Origin: Chryseobacterium limigenitum
GTDB taxonomy: Bacteria > Bacteroidota > Bacteroidia > Flavobacteriales > Weeksellaceae
DNA: 64,000 nucleotides
Assembly (NCBI RefSeq): GCF_900114875.1
Contig: NZ_FPKW01000016.1
Span: 37,571-101,570 of the forward strand
Direction of reading: 5' to 3'
Made by a program: the position numbers and the translations under genes. Within the stretch, counting starts at the first letter, position 1. Each line of letters begins with the position of its first letter. The notes under the pieces were generated by a model, which saw only the letters and a list, made by a program, of their open reading frames with translations, had not been told where the DNA came from and did no database searches. Below are positions 25,253 to 33,391 of this stretch, piece after piece.

Positions 25253-25726
25253 ATGAAAATTGCTGTTTTTCCGGGATCTTTTGACCCAATTACTTTAGGA
25301 CACTATGATATTATAGAAAGAGCGGCTCCGCTTTTTGATAAATTGATCATTGCCATCGGACAAAATTCTCAAAAGAAATACATGTTTCCGTTGGAAAAAA
25401 GAATGGAATTCATCCAAAACTCCGTTGCCGAATTTCCAAACGTTGAAGTAGATTATTTTGAAGGCCTGACGGTTGACTTTTGCTTCGAAAAAAATGCTCA
25501 GTACATTCTTCGAGGATTAAGAAATCCCGCAGATTTTGAATTCGAAAAAGCAATCGCTCACACCAACAGAACTTTGGCTCATAAAAAATTGGAAACCGTG
25601 TTTTTATTAACTTCATCAGGAAAATCTTTCATCAGCAGCAGTATTGTGAGAGAAATTATCAATCACAGCGGCGAGTATGAATTGTTAGTTCCCGAAGCGG
25701 TAAGGGTTCCGAAAAAAGTAAAATAA
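25253..25726 (+). CDS. coaD: phosphopantetheine adenylyltransferase
   Basis: Penultimate step of coenzyme A synthesis: transfers AMP to 4'-phosphopantetheine. FPGSFDPITLGHYDII carries the TxGH nucleotide-binding motif, ILRGLRNPADFEFE the substrate loop and SSGKSFISSSIVREI the C-terminal ISSSxVR motif. Length 157 residues is family standard. It follows ddl on the same strand, separated by a palindromic spacer. Confidence 0.97.
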   Translation: MKIAVFPGSFDPITLGHYDIIERAAPLFDKLIIAIGQNSQKKYMFPLEKRMEFIQNSVAEFPNVEVDYFEGLTVDFCFEKNAQYILRGLRNPADFEFEKAIAHTNRTLAHKKLETVFLLTSSGKSFISSSIVREIINHSGEYELLVPEAVRVPKKVK

Positions 25727-25735
25727 TTGATAAGC

Positions 25736-25805
25736 GATAAATGATAATTGATACAATGGTAGAAAATTTGCTTATGAAGAAATCATTCATTAATTATCAT
25801 TTATC
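25736..25805. repeat. palindrome between coaD and the TRIC gene
   Basis: GATAAATGATAATTGAT (25736-25752) and ATTAATTATCATTTATC (25789-25805) are inverted copies with one mismatch in 17, separated by 36 bases. Confidence 0.75.
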
Positions 25806-25816
25806 ACCCATATTAT

Positions 25817-26449
25817 ATGCACGAACAGTTCAATTTTGCCATAGAAGTACTCGGAACGATTTCCTTTTCGATGTCGGGAAGTTTTGCAGCGATGCAAAAA
25901 CGTCTTGACCCGTTCGGCGTACTTATTATTGCCTTCGTGACTTCAGTCGGAGGCGGAACTGTGAGAGATTTATTATTGGACATTCCGGTTTTCTGGATGC
26001 ACGATCTTTTGACCTGTGCCGTGATTATCATTACAAGTATTTTTTCAATGATATTTAAATCTTTGGAGAAAAACTTTAAGGTTACTTTATTTATTTTTGA
26101 CAGTTTCGGATTGGGACTGTTTACCATAATCGGTGTTCAGAAAGGTTTGAATGCAGATATTCATCCTTTAATATGTATCGGACTTGGAACAATTACCGGC
26201 TGTTTCGGCGGGATAATCCGGGACATTCTACTGAATAGAATTCCATTAATTTTTAGAAAAGAAATTTATGCTACAGCTTGTATCGTTGGGGGTTCTGCAT
26301 TTTTATTTTTAACAAAATTCACTACACTTTCTTACACAATCATTCAAATCTTTACGATCTTATTAATTGTTTCCATAAGAACATTGGCTGTAAAATATCA
26401 CTGGCAGATCCCAAAATTCTATGGGCATGATCATAGTTCGGAAATGTAG
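25817..26449 (+). CDS. TRIC-type cation channel (UPF0126) membrane protein
   Basis: A 210-residue inner-membrane protein with about seven helices arranged as two homologous three-helix units plus one. The unit signatures are FSMSGSFAAMQKRLDPFG with SVGGGTVRDLLLD, and GLGTITGCFGGIIRDILLN. The glycine-rich GGGTVRD/GGIIRD loops are the kinked pore elements of prokaryotic TRIC channels, which conduct K+ or Na+. It is a single gene. Confidence 0.92.
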   Translation: MHEQFNFAIEVLGTISFSMSGSFAAMQKRLDPFGVLIIAFVTSVGGGTVRDLLLDIPVFWMHDLLTCAVIIITSIFSMIFKSLEKNFKVTLFIFDSFGLGLFTIIGVQKGLNADIHPLICIGLGTITGCFGGIIRDILLNRIPLIFRKEIYATACIVGGSAFLFLTKFTTLSYTIIQIFTILLIVSIRTLAVKYHWQIPKFYGHDHSSEM

Positions 26450-26456
26450 ATTCAAA

Positions 26457-26563
26457 CCATTAAGATTTTAATTAAGAAGTGAAGAATATTAAGAATTCGT
26501 TTCCCATAATAAAAGAAAAGCGCGAGCGAAGCGAGCGTCAAAGCAGATAGTATTAGTGATATC
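26457..26563. repeat. composite intergenic repeat, copy A
   Basis: Two modules: a CTTAA-rich one (26457-26493) and a GCGAGCGAAGCGAGCG one (26519-26563). Both recur in inverted order and orientation at 29821-29931: 42 of 45 matches in the second module and about 30 of 37 in the first. Confidence 0.85.
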
Positions 26564-26605
26564 ACGAAACATATTAAAATCTAATTATTCAAAATAAAAA
26601 ATGCA

Positions 26606-26636
26606 CTTGAAAAAAATCAAATGCATTTATATTTAT
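26606..26636. terminator. probable terminator, TPR gene side
   Basis: AAATGCA and TGCATTT flank a central CTTGA/TCAA pairing, forming an imperfect hairpin just below the minus-strand TPR gene. Confidence 0.45.
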
Positions 26637-26650
26637 AAGCAAATTCTAAA

Positions 26651-27214
26651 CTAGAACTTCCCTCTTTGTCTCATATGAGGATTGTGGATATGCTTCTGCA
26701 TTGTTGGCATTTTCAACTGATCTTTCATCATTTTGATCTGATCCGTCATCATTCCTGCAGTGTCTAATCTTTTTGCTTCTTCCAATAGTTTTTGACCTTC
26801 CTGTCTTCTTCCTTTAGAAATCGCTCCCGCAGCAAGATTTAATGTCGCCATTGCTCTGTCGTGCTTCATATTTAAACCATATTCCAACGCTTTTTTCATT
26901 AGAGGTTCCACTTTCGTAGGATGATCCTGAGCCAATGTCAAACCTTGCAGATAATGGAAATATCCATATTGAGATTTGTGAAGCTGACTTTGGTAATTGG
27001 TGATACCGGTTAAATAATTTGCTGCTTTTTGCATATTCTGTTTTCTTAATTGCCAGAATGCCAAAAGGATATATTCATTTTTAAAGAAAAGAAAAATAGG
27101 TACAGCAGAAAGAACAACCAAAACAATTCCCCAGCCTATATTTCTATTCGTCATTAGATAAACTCCCGCTGCGATAATGATAGCCGCGACTACGAATTTT
27201 ATGTATTTATTCAT
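26651..27214 (-). CDS. membrane protein with TPR-like repeats
   Basis: 187 residues. Two hydrophobic segments near the N-terminus (FVVAAIIIAAGVYLMT and WGIVLVVLSAVPIFLFF) are followed by helical repeats of tetratricopeptide type (HKSQYGYFHYLQGLTLAQ, MKKALEYGLNMKHDRAMATL, GRRQEGQKLLEEAKRL). The C-terminus is Met/Gln/His-rich. The role is unknown; a membrane-tethered scaffold is inference. It is monocistronic and lies inside the block bracketed by the composite repeats. Confidence 0.72.
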   Translation of the reverse strand: MNKYIKFVVAAIIIAAGVYLMTNRNIGWGIVLVVLSAVPIFLFFKNEYILLAFWQLRKQNMQKAANYLTGITNYQSQLHKSQYGYFHYLQGLTLAQDHPTKVEPLMKKALEYGLNMKHDRAMATLNLAAGAISKGRRQEGQKLLEEAKRLDTAGMMTDQIKMMKDQLKMPTMQKHIHNPHMRQRGKF

Positions 27215-27289
27215 TATTAAAATTTAGAAGTGCAAAGATAAATAATTTAGAGGTTAGAAGCTAGAAGTTAGAGCCTAGAATTTCGAGAA

Positions 27290-27784
27290 CTATTCAGTCT
27301 TAATTCTCTCAAATGTCTGAAAATAGAAATCATACTGATTTTTTTCATCTTTTTCATGAAATACCTCTTCTGTTTTTTTCCAGACCTTAGCATCAATTTT
27401 AGGGAAATAGGTATCCGCATCCAGATCGGCTTTCACCAAAGTAACTTCTAATTTATCTGCCAAATCCATCGTTTGCTCATAAATATTTCCGCCACCGATA
27501 ATGAAAACATTTTCATCGATTTTTTTAGCGAATTTTACGGCTTCTTTAATACTTCCGACGATTAAAATTCCTTCTTCAAACCAGTTTTTCTTTTTTGAAA
27601 TAACAATATTAGTACGATTAGGAAGAGGTTTCCCGATACTTTCATATGTTTTTCTTCCCATAATAATTGGATGCTCCGATGTAAGATCCTTAAAATGTTT
27701 TAAATCTTTTGGAAGATGCCAAAGCAACTGATTATTAAAACCAATCTCATTCTTCTCTCCCATTGCCACCACAATTGTTGTCAT
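27290..27784 (-). CDS. folA: dihydrofolate reductase
   Basis: NADPH-dependent reduction of dihydrofolate. IVVAMGEKNEIGFNNQLLWHLPKDLKHFKDLT contains the Met20-type loop and substrate Asp; PIIMGRKTYESIGKPLPNR is the NADPH-binding motif and FIIGGGNIYEQ the second. The track allows 17 extra upstream codons, but MTTIVVAMGEKN at 27784 is the family start and sits below a TAATTTTG box. Length 164 residues. Divergent from lemA. Confidence 0.96.
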   Translation of the reverse strand: MTTIVVAMGEKNEIGFNNQLLWHLPKDLKHFKDLTSEHPIIMGRKTYESIGKPLPNRTNIVISKKKNWFEEGILIVGSIKEAVKFAKKIDENVFIIGGGNIYEQTMDLADKLEVTLVKADLDADTYFPKIDAKVWKKTEEVFHEKDEKNQYDFYFQTFERIKTE

Positions 27785-27799
27785 TAAAATAATTTTCTG

Positions 27800-27807
27800 C
27801 AAAATTA
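27800..27807 (-). promoter_or_regulatory. -7 box of folA
   Basis: TAATTTTG on the minus strand, 15 bases above the folA ATG. Confidence 0.5.
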
Positions 27808-27819
27808 GCACATAATTTG

Positions 27820-27827
27820 TATATTTG
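27820..27827 (+). promoter_or_regulatory. -7 box of the lemA cassette
   Basis: TATATTTG matches TAnnTTTG, 33 bases above the lemA ATG and back-to-back with the folA box. Confidence 0.5.
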
Positions 27828-27860
27828 GTTAGCACAAAAAATATTTAAAAAAATTAAACT

Positions 27861-28469
27861 ATGAAAAATAAAGGTTGCCTGAGCGCCGGAACGATCGGTA
27901 TTGCTCTTCTTATTATTGTTGCTGTTCTATTCTTTTGGGGAAAGAGCGGGTATAATAACTTCGTTACCAAAGAACAAACGGTAAATACAAAATGGTCTAA
28001 CGTGGAAACTGTGTACCAGAAAAGAGCTAATCTTATCCCTAATTTGGAAAGAACAGTAAAATCGTATTCAAAATTTGAACAGGAAACGTTAACCAAAGTT
28101 GTTGAAGCACGTTCTAAAGCGACTTCTATCAACATCGATCCTACGAATATGACAGAAGCTGATATGGCTAAATTCCAAGCAGCACAAGGAGAATTATCCG
28201 GATCATTAAGCAGATTGATGGCTGTTGTGGAGTCTTATCCCAACTTAAAGGCAGATCAACAATATATCAATTTCCAAAGAGAATATACTGCAATTGAAAA
28301 CAGTATCAGATCCGAAACGGTTTATTACAATGAATCGGCGCAGGATTACAATACTTCAATTAAAACTTTCCCAAATAATATTTTGGCGAATTTCACCAAC
28401 TTTAAAGAAAAACCTTACTTCAAAGCGGAAGCGGGGGCTCAAAAAGCACCAGATGCATTCAAAGAATAA
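27861..28469 (+). CDS. LemA family protein
   Basis: A 202-residue membrane-anchored coiled-coil protein. The N-terminal helix (TIGIALLIIVAVLFFWG) is followed by the family motif YNNFVTKEQTVNTKWSNVET, QKRANLIPNLERTV and AIENSIRSETVYYNESAQDY. LemA proteins are widespread with unclear function, often next to TPM-domain proteins as here. The stop codon overlaps the next ATG by one base (TAATG), indicating coupling. Confidence 0.93.
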   Translation: MKNKGCLSAGTIGIALLIIVAVLFFWGKSGYNNFVTKEQTVNTKWSNVETVYQKRANLIPNLERTVKSYSKFEQETLTKVVEARSKATSINIDPTNMTEADMAKFQAAQGELSGSLSRLMAVVESYPNLKADQQYINFQREYTAIENSIRSETVYYNESAQDYNTSIKTFPNNILANFTNFKEKPYFKAEAGAQKAPDAFKE

Positions 28470-28897
28470 TGAGTAATTTCTTAACAGATCAGCAGATAGC
28501 TTCCCTCGTGGAAGCTATTCAATCAGCAGAAGAACATTCTACAGGCGAGATTAGAGTGCATATAGACTCTACAACCGAAGATCAGAATGCAAAAACGGCA
28601 TTTGAAGTTTTCAAAAAGCTTTGTCAGAATAAAACTGCCGAAAGAAACGCTGTGCTTTTTCATGTCAATTTTGAAAAAAAATATCTTACCATCATTGGTG
28701 ATGTTGGAATTCATGATAAAGTATATCAATCCTTTTGGGATCATCTGCATGATTATATTACGTCTGAATTTGCCAAAGGAAATTATCATAAGGCATTAAA
28801 AAGTGCTATTCTGGAAACAGGTCTTGAATTAAAAAAACATTTTCCTGTAAAAGGAGAAAACCCCAACCAACTTTCTAATGAGATTACGTTCTCTTAA
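28469..28897 (+). CDS. TPM-domain protein, cytoplasmic form
   Basis: 142 residues without a signal peptide or membrane helix. The TPM (DUF477) fold is seen in FLTDQQIASLVEAIQSAEEH, TGEIRVHIDS and KYLTIIGDVGIHDKVYQSFW. TPM domains are small alpha/beta modules known in photosystem II repair (TLP18.3) and in bacterial envelope proteins. It is the middle gene of a lemA-TPM-TPM cassette; its end overlaps the next gene by 20 bases. Confidence 0.88.
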   Translation: MSNFLTDQQIASLVEAIQSAEEHSTGEIRVHIDSTTEDQNAKTAFEVFKKLCQNKTAERNAVLFHVNFEKKYLTIIGDVGIHDKVYQSFWDHLHDYITSEFAKGNYHKALKSAILETGLELKKHFPVKGENPNQLSNEITFS

Positions 28898-29684
28898 AAT
28901 AGTATTTTCATTTTTATTGATTTGCTTTTACAGTTTTGTATCGGCACAATATGCTATTCCTGCAAAGCCGGCGGTTTTGTACCCTGTTTTTGATGAAGCT
29001 AATTTATTAACACAACAGGAAAAAGATGAGCTTAATAACAAACTGATTAAGTTTGCAGATTCTACCTCAACGGAGATCGAAGTCATTATTATCCGTTCCA
29101 CAAAAGGAGAAGATGTGAATTTTCTGGCAACAATGTTTGGCGAAAAATGGGGAATCGGAAAAAAAGGCGTTGACAATGGTGTCGTTTTCTTAATTGCAAC
29201 AGAAGATCATACCATGTCTATTCAACAAGGAAGAGCGGTTGAGCAATATTTAACAGCATCAGTTGCCGGACAGATCTTAGATTATATCGTTACTCCCAAT
29301 TTCAAACAGGGACAATGGTATGAAGGTATCAATCGTGGCACCTCAGCTATTATGGAAGCTGTACAGGGGAAATTTAAACCTGCTGCTCCAGAAAGTGGAG
29401 GAAGCGGAAGTACTTTAAAAATACTGCTCATTGCATTTGTTATCTTTATTATTCTCGCTATTTTATTCGGAAATAAAGGTGGCGGAAGAGGAGGAAACAA
29501 TGACGATGATGATGTAATTCTCTCCAGAAGAGGTCGCAGCAATTATCCAGGCGGATTCTTTCCTTTCCCGGGAAGTTTCGGTGGCGGTGGCTTTGGTGGT
29601 GGAAGTTCCGGCGGAGGAGGCGGTTTTGGAGGCTTCGGCGGTGGCGGAAGTTTCGGAGGCGGAGGCGCTTCGGGTGGATGGTAA
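28878..29684 (+). CDS. TPM-domain membrane protein, YgcG family
   Basis: 268 residues with signal peptide (FSFLLICFYSFVSAQ), an exported TPM domain (VFDEANLLTQQEKDELNNKL, TEIEVIIIRSTKGEDVNFLA, WGIGKKGVDNGVVFLIATED), one membrane helix around 173-195 (ILLIAFVIFIILAILFG) and a Gly/Ser/Phe-rich tail. This order is that of YgcG/YpgA proteins. The glycine tail, nearly 50% Gly, would face the cytoplasm. The start overlaps the previous gene by 20 bases, so all three genes are probably made together. Confidence 0.92.
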   Translation: MRLRSLKIVFSFLLICFYSFVSAQYAIPAKPAVLYPVFDEANLLTQQEKDELNNKLIKFADSTSTEIEVIIIRSTKGEDVNFLATMFGEKWGIGKKGVDNGVVFLIATEDHTMSIQQGRAVEQYLTASVAGQILDYIVTPNFKQGQWYEGINRGTSAIMEAVQGKFKPAAPESGGSGSTLKILLIAFVIFIILAILFGNKGGGRGGNNDDDDVILSRRGRSNYPGGFFPFPGSFGGGGFGGGSSGGGGGFGGFGGGGSFGGGGASGGW

Positions 29685-29765
29685 GCATTGATTTTTTATT
29701 CACTTTGTTTGTCATTCCGGAGGGATCTAGACTTAGTTTTTAAATTCAGTTTTAAACAAAATATC

Positions 29766-29794
29766 AAATCAGTCATTATTTGGCTGATTTTTTT
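29766..29794 (+). terminator. terminator of the lemA-TPM cassette
   Basis: AAATCAG pairs with CTGATTT (29784-29790) and runs into TTTTT, 80 bases below the last stop. Confidence 0.7.
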
Positions 29795-29820
29795 ATGATT
29801 AAATCAAACAAGCTCAACAT

Positions 29821-29931
29821 GACATCGCTAATACTATTTGCTTTGACGCTCGCTTCGCTCGCGCTATTTCTCATTGTTAACAACAGAACAATGTCTTAAC
29901 ATTCTTAACTTCCTAATCAAAATCTTAACAG
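29821..29931. repeat. composite intergenic repeat, copy B
   Basis: Inverted relative to copy A at 26457-26563. The GCGAGCGAAGCGAGCG module is 29821-29865 and the CTTAA-rich module 29895-29931. Confidence 0.85.
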
Positions 29932-30105
29932 TTAAAATGATTTGTTAAATTTTTAGCCAGTTTTTATTTAAAATTCTAAAAACGAGACATTTCTTTATCT
30001 TATTTAACATTAAATTCAATTTTACATATCGAAAAGTTAATAAAACCACTATAAAAACGTCTTTTATTCAATATTTTTTCATTATATTTACTGAAAACAG
30101 GTTTT

Positions 30106-30627
30106 ATGAAGAAGACGTTGGTAGTTTTTGCGCACCCTTATTTAGAGCACTCAAACTCGAATGTGGAGCTCATCAATTTCTATGTCCGTCACCAACATTT
30201 TACCCTTAGAGATCTTTACGAAGAATATCCAGACTTTCATATTGCGGCTTTCAGAGAAAGAAAACGATTAAAAAATTATGACCGGTTTATCTTTCAGTTT
30301 CCCATCATCTGGTTTGGAATGCCGCCATTATTGAGACTATGGATTGATGAAGTTTTTGACCGCGACTGGCTGAAAGAGGGTGAAAACAATCCGCTGGAAG
30401 GTAAAGAAGTTTATATCCTTGTCACTACAGGCGGAAAAGAAAGATCTTTTACCAAAACAGGAACTTACAAATATACCATTGATGAACTCATCAGCGGACT
30501 GATCGTTTCCTTAAATGTTTTTAAAGCCAATATCAAAAATATCAAGATCGTTTATGAAGCCAATAAACTTTCAAAAAAAGAAATCATTTTACATAAAAAA
30601 GAATTTGTAGAACTTCTGAACCAATAA
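30106..30627 (+). CDS. KefF-like NAD(P)H oxidoreductase (flavodoxin fold)
   Basis: 173 residues of the quinone-reductase/flavodoxin-like family. TLVVFAHPYLEHSNSNVELI is the FMN phosphate loop, FQFPIIWFGMPPLLRLWIDEVF the central signature and ILVTTGGKERSF the second flavin contact. In Enterobacteria KefF is an activating subunit of the glutathione-gated K+ efflux system KefC. The antiporter gene begins 3 bases downstream, so a KefF-KefC-type pair is the natural reading. Confidence 0.9.
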   Translation: MKKTLVVFAHPYLEHSNSNVELINFYVRHQHFTLRDLYEEYPDFHIAAFRERKRLKNYDRFIFQFPIIWFGMPPLLRLWIDEVFDRDWLKEGENNPLEGKEVYILVTTGGKERSFTKTGTYKYTIDELISGLIVSLNVFKANIKNIKIVYEANKLSKKEIILHKKEFVELLNQ

Positions 30628-30630
30628 AAT

Positions 30631-32514
30631 ATGGAATCCAGCTTAGCGATGAACACATTAATTTTCCTTGGCGTTGCCATCATTATGGTTCCGCTCGCTA
30701 GGAAATTGGGGTTAAGTTCTGTGATCGGCTATATTTTTGGAGGAATCATTATTGGCCCATATGTTCTCAGATTGACCGGAAAAGACGTTAATGACATCAT
30801 GCACGCCAGTGAATTCGGCGTGATCATGCTTTTATTCTTGGTCGGATTGGAGCTGGAACCCAGAAAGTTCTGGGAAATGCGAAAGAAAATAGTAGGTTTG
30901 GGGCTCACGCAAATGTTACTTACAATCTCATTATTATTTCTAGTTTTCATAAGTGTAGGCTGGAGAATTGATCAAGCAATCTCCATTGCGATATGTTTTG
31001 CACTATCTTCAACAGCCATTGTTTTACAGACTTTACAGGAAAAAAATAACCTAAAAACCTTGGCGGGTGAAGCATCATTTTCCACTCTGCTATTTCAGGA
31101 TATTGCGGTGATTCCAATTTTGGCAATTTTACCTATTATTGCCAATTATAAAGCAAGGCACAACGATAACGAAGTCCAGATCTTAATTCAGAAACTACCG
31201 GAATGGCTACAGGCCGGAACGGTGATTCTGGGCGTTGTAATTTTGATTTTATTGGGTAGATATGTTTTCGTCCCATTTTTAAGGTATGTTTCAAAATCTG
31301 GAATGACGGAATTATTGACCGCTTCTTCCCTATTTTTAGTAATTGGTGTTTCAGAATTGATGGTGGCGATCGGATTATCTCCCGCACTGGGCGCCTTCCT
31401 TGCAGGAGTAATGCTGGCCAATAGTGAATTCCGCCATGAATTGGAGGCTCAGATCGATCCTTTCAAAGGGTTATTGCTTGCCGTCTTCTTTGTAAGTGTG
31501 GGCTCTACGATGAATTTTAATATTATCCAGCAAGATCCACTTTTCATTTTCAGTACGGTCTTTGCGGTTTTAGCGGTGAAGTTTTTTGTTTTATACGCGA
31601 TCGGAAAATTTTTCAAGATTGATACTCCTCAAACTTTATTTTATGCTTTTGCGCTTTCTCAGGTTGGAGAATTTGCCTTTGTATTAATTAATTATGCTTC
31701 AAATCTATATCTTTTAAGCCCGGAACTCAACGCTCAAATGATGGCTGTTACTGCAATTACGATGTGTATCACACCTTTCCTTTTAATTATTAATGATAAG
31801 CTAATCACTCCGAAATTCATTAAAGAAATTCCTGAAGAAGAAAATGCTTTTAATATTCTTGACAATGATATTACTCAAAAAAAGATCATCATTGTTGGTT
31901 TTGGGCATTTCGGAAGTACCGTCGGTCGATTATTGAAGGCCAATAAAGTTACGGCAACTGTTTTGGACAGAGATTCTGACCGTGTGAAGCTGTTGAGAAG
32001 CTACGGTTTTAAAGTATATTATGGTGATGCTACAAGAATTCCGACTCTAAGAGCCGCCGGAATTGAAGAAGCCGAAGTTTTGGTTCTATGTCTTGATGAT
32101 GCTGATGATAATAAATTCATTGCAGATCTCGTGCGTGAGCACTATCCGGATGTGAAAATTTTTGTCCGGGCAAAAAACAGAATTGATGCCTACACTTATC
32201 TCAATAACGGGATTGATAATATTTATCGTGAAACATTGGGAACTGCCGTTGATATGGCCGTTGATGTCCTTCACGAAACAGGAATGAGAAAATATGCCGC
32301 AAGACGTCTGGGGCAGAGATTCATGGCAATAGATAAAGCATCTATCAGAAGGTTAGCAAAAGCAAAAGACGATGATGAAATTCTTCTTTTTACCACAAAA
32401 GAAATCCTCCAGCGTGAGGAGGAATTATTGGCTTTTGATAATCTTAATTTTGATAATAAAAACTGGGAAGGCTCCTCATCCACAGATGATGAAGATGAAG
32501 AACCTCTTGTTTAA
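30631..32514 (+). CDS. KefB/KefC-type CPA2 cation:proton antiporter with TrkA-N domain
   Basis: 627 residues: about 12-13 membrane helices to residue 400 with GLSSVIGYIFGGIIIGPYVL, FALSSTAIVLQTLQE and AIGLSPALGAFLAGVMLANS (Na/H exchanger signatures), then a cytosolic Rossmann RCK domain (KKIIIVGFGHFGSTVGRLLK, YGDATRIPTLRAAGIEEAEV, VREHYPDVKIFVRAKN) to about 545 and an acidic tail. It should exchange K+ for H+ under nucleotide or thiol control. Whether glutathione is the regulator in this organism is unknown. Confidence 0.93.
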   Translation: MESSLAMNTLIFLGVAIIMVPLARKLGLSSVIGYIFGGIIIGPYVLRLTGKDVNDIMHASEFGVIMLLFLVGLELEPRKFWEMRKKIVGLGLTQMLLTISLLFLVFISVGWRIDQAISIAICFALSSTAIVLQTLQEKNNLKTLAGEASFSTLLFQDIAVIPILAILPIIANYKARHNDNEVQILIQKLPEWLQAGTVILGVVILILLGRYVFVPFLRYVSKSGMTELLTASSLFLVIGVSELMVAIGLSPALGAFLAGVMLANSEFRHELEAQIDPFKGLLLAVFFVSVGSTMNFNIIQQDPLFIFSTVFAVLAVKFFVLYAIGKFFKIDTPQTLFYAFALSQVGEFAFVLINYASNLYLLSPELNAQMMAVTAITMCITPFLLIINDKLITPKFIKEIPEEENAFNILDNDITQKKIIIVGFGHFGSTVGRLLKANKVTATVLDRDSDRVKLLRSYGFKVYYGDATRIPTLRAAGIEEAEVLVLCLDDADDNKFIADLVREHYPDVKIFVRAKNRIDAYTYLNNGIDNIYRETLGTAVDMAVDVLHETGMRKYAARRLGQRFMAIDKASIRRLAKAKDDDEILLFTTKEILQREEELLAFDNLNFDNKNWEGSSSTDDEDEEPLV

Positions 32515-32517
32515 TTT

Positions 32518-33333
32518 TTATTGAATAGTAACGCTTCCGCCACTGCTTTCATCTTTTTTGATGTCTGTAACATTTCCTTTTTTGTAAACGTTTACACTTC
32601 CTCCTGATGAAGCTTCTGCGTCTATGCTTGATGTTGCGCCTACCTCAACGCTTGCTCCGCTTGAAGCATCAACTTTAAGATTGTCTGCAATAAGATCTTT
32701 CGCAGAAAGACTGCTTCCCGAAGAGGAACTGAGGTCAACATTTTTAGCCTTTCCTGAAATATTGATACTTGCTGCTGAAGATGCTTCTACATCTAAATCA
32801 ACTGCCCATATTTTTCCGTCAAAACTACTGCTGCTGTCTGCGGAAATTTCAAATTTATTAGCTTCTAAATCTCCTGTAACACTTGCTGCGCTAGATACTT
32901 CGATGTCTGTTTTTTCTTGCGTAAATTTATCATTTACCGTAATACTTGCTGCAGAATTAGCAATCAGTTTAGAAAAATCTTTGACGTAGATTTTAGCTTT
33001 AACATTATGTCCGTTCATCACTCTGATTCCGGATTTGTAATGAATATGTACTTTGCTTCCGATTTTATCAATTAATATTTCATCAATAATGTTGGCAGGT
33101 GCATAAACCACTACTCTTTCTGTTTCAGATTTTATAATTTCGGCGCTGATAGCCTGAGAAACTTCGATTTCATCAAAATCACCTGTATATTGTTTTTCCT
33201 TGCCCGGGCCATGATCTTTATTGGTTACCTTATCTACCCAATTGCTTTTGTCTTCTCTGTTTCTCTCATGCTTATCATTACATGAGGATAATAAGACGAA
33301 GGCCGAAAAAATAAAAATAGTTGTTGATTTCAT
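32518..33333 (-). CDS. GIN-domain (DUF2807) lipoprotein
   Basis: The signal peptide ends IFSAFVLLSSCNDK (lipobox, Cys17). The mature part is a right-handed beta-helix-like stack of short repeats such as ANSAASITVNDKF, EVSSAASVTGDL, DASSGASVEVGA and EASSGGSVNVYK, the hallmark of GIN/DUF2807 proteins. These are common Bacteroidetes surface or periplasmic lipoproteins of unknown role. The ATG at 33333 is preferred over codons further up in the divergent spacer. It is convergent with the antiporter gene, only 3 bases apart. Confidence 0.92.
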   Translation of the reverse strand: MKSTTIFIFSAFVLLSSCNDKHERNREDKSNWVDKVTNKDHGPGKEKQYTGDFDEIEVSQAISAEIIKSETERVVVYAPANIIDEILIDKIGSKVHIHYKSGIRVMNGHNVKAKIYVKDFSKLIANSAASITVNDKFTQEKTDIEVSSAASVTGDLEANKFEISADSSSSFDGKIWAVDLDVEASSAASINISGKAKNVDLSSSSGSSLSAKDLIADNLKVDASSGASVEVGATSSIDAEASSGGSVNVYKKGNVTDIKKDESSGGSVTIQ

Positions 33334-33391
33334 GTTTACCGTTTTATACATTAAGTTTTTAATATCTTTATACTTTAATAACAACTAATTT

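Larger units (their letters stand above)
29685..30105. other. 421-bp spacer with repeats and terminator
   Basis: No gene seen. From left to right it holds a GTCAT...ATCT repeat (29711-29728), a terminator hairpin (29766-29794), composite repeat copy B (29821-29931), then about 170 AT-rich bases above the KefF-like gene in which no clear TAnnTTTG box stands out. Confidence 0.7.

Noticed and set aside
27236..27285. Direct repeats GTTAGAAGCTAGAAGTTAGAG above the TPR gene
   Set aside because: A short low-complexity stretch of TTAGAAG words without arms or a conserved partner elsewhere in the window; too weak to list as a repeat.
30106..32514. KefF-KefC pair as a novelty
   Set aside because: This is the known arrangement of a glutathione-gated potassium efflux system and its ancillary subunit.
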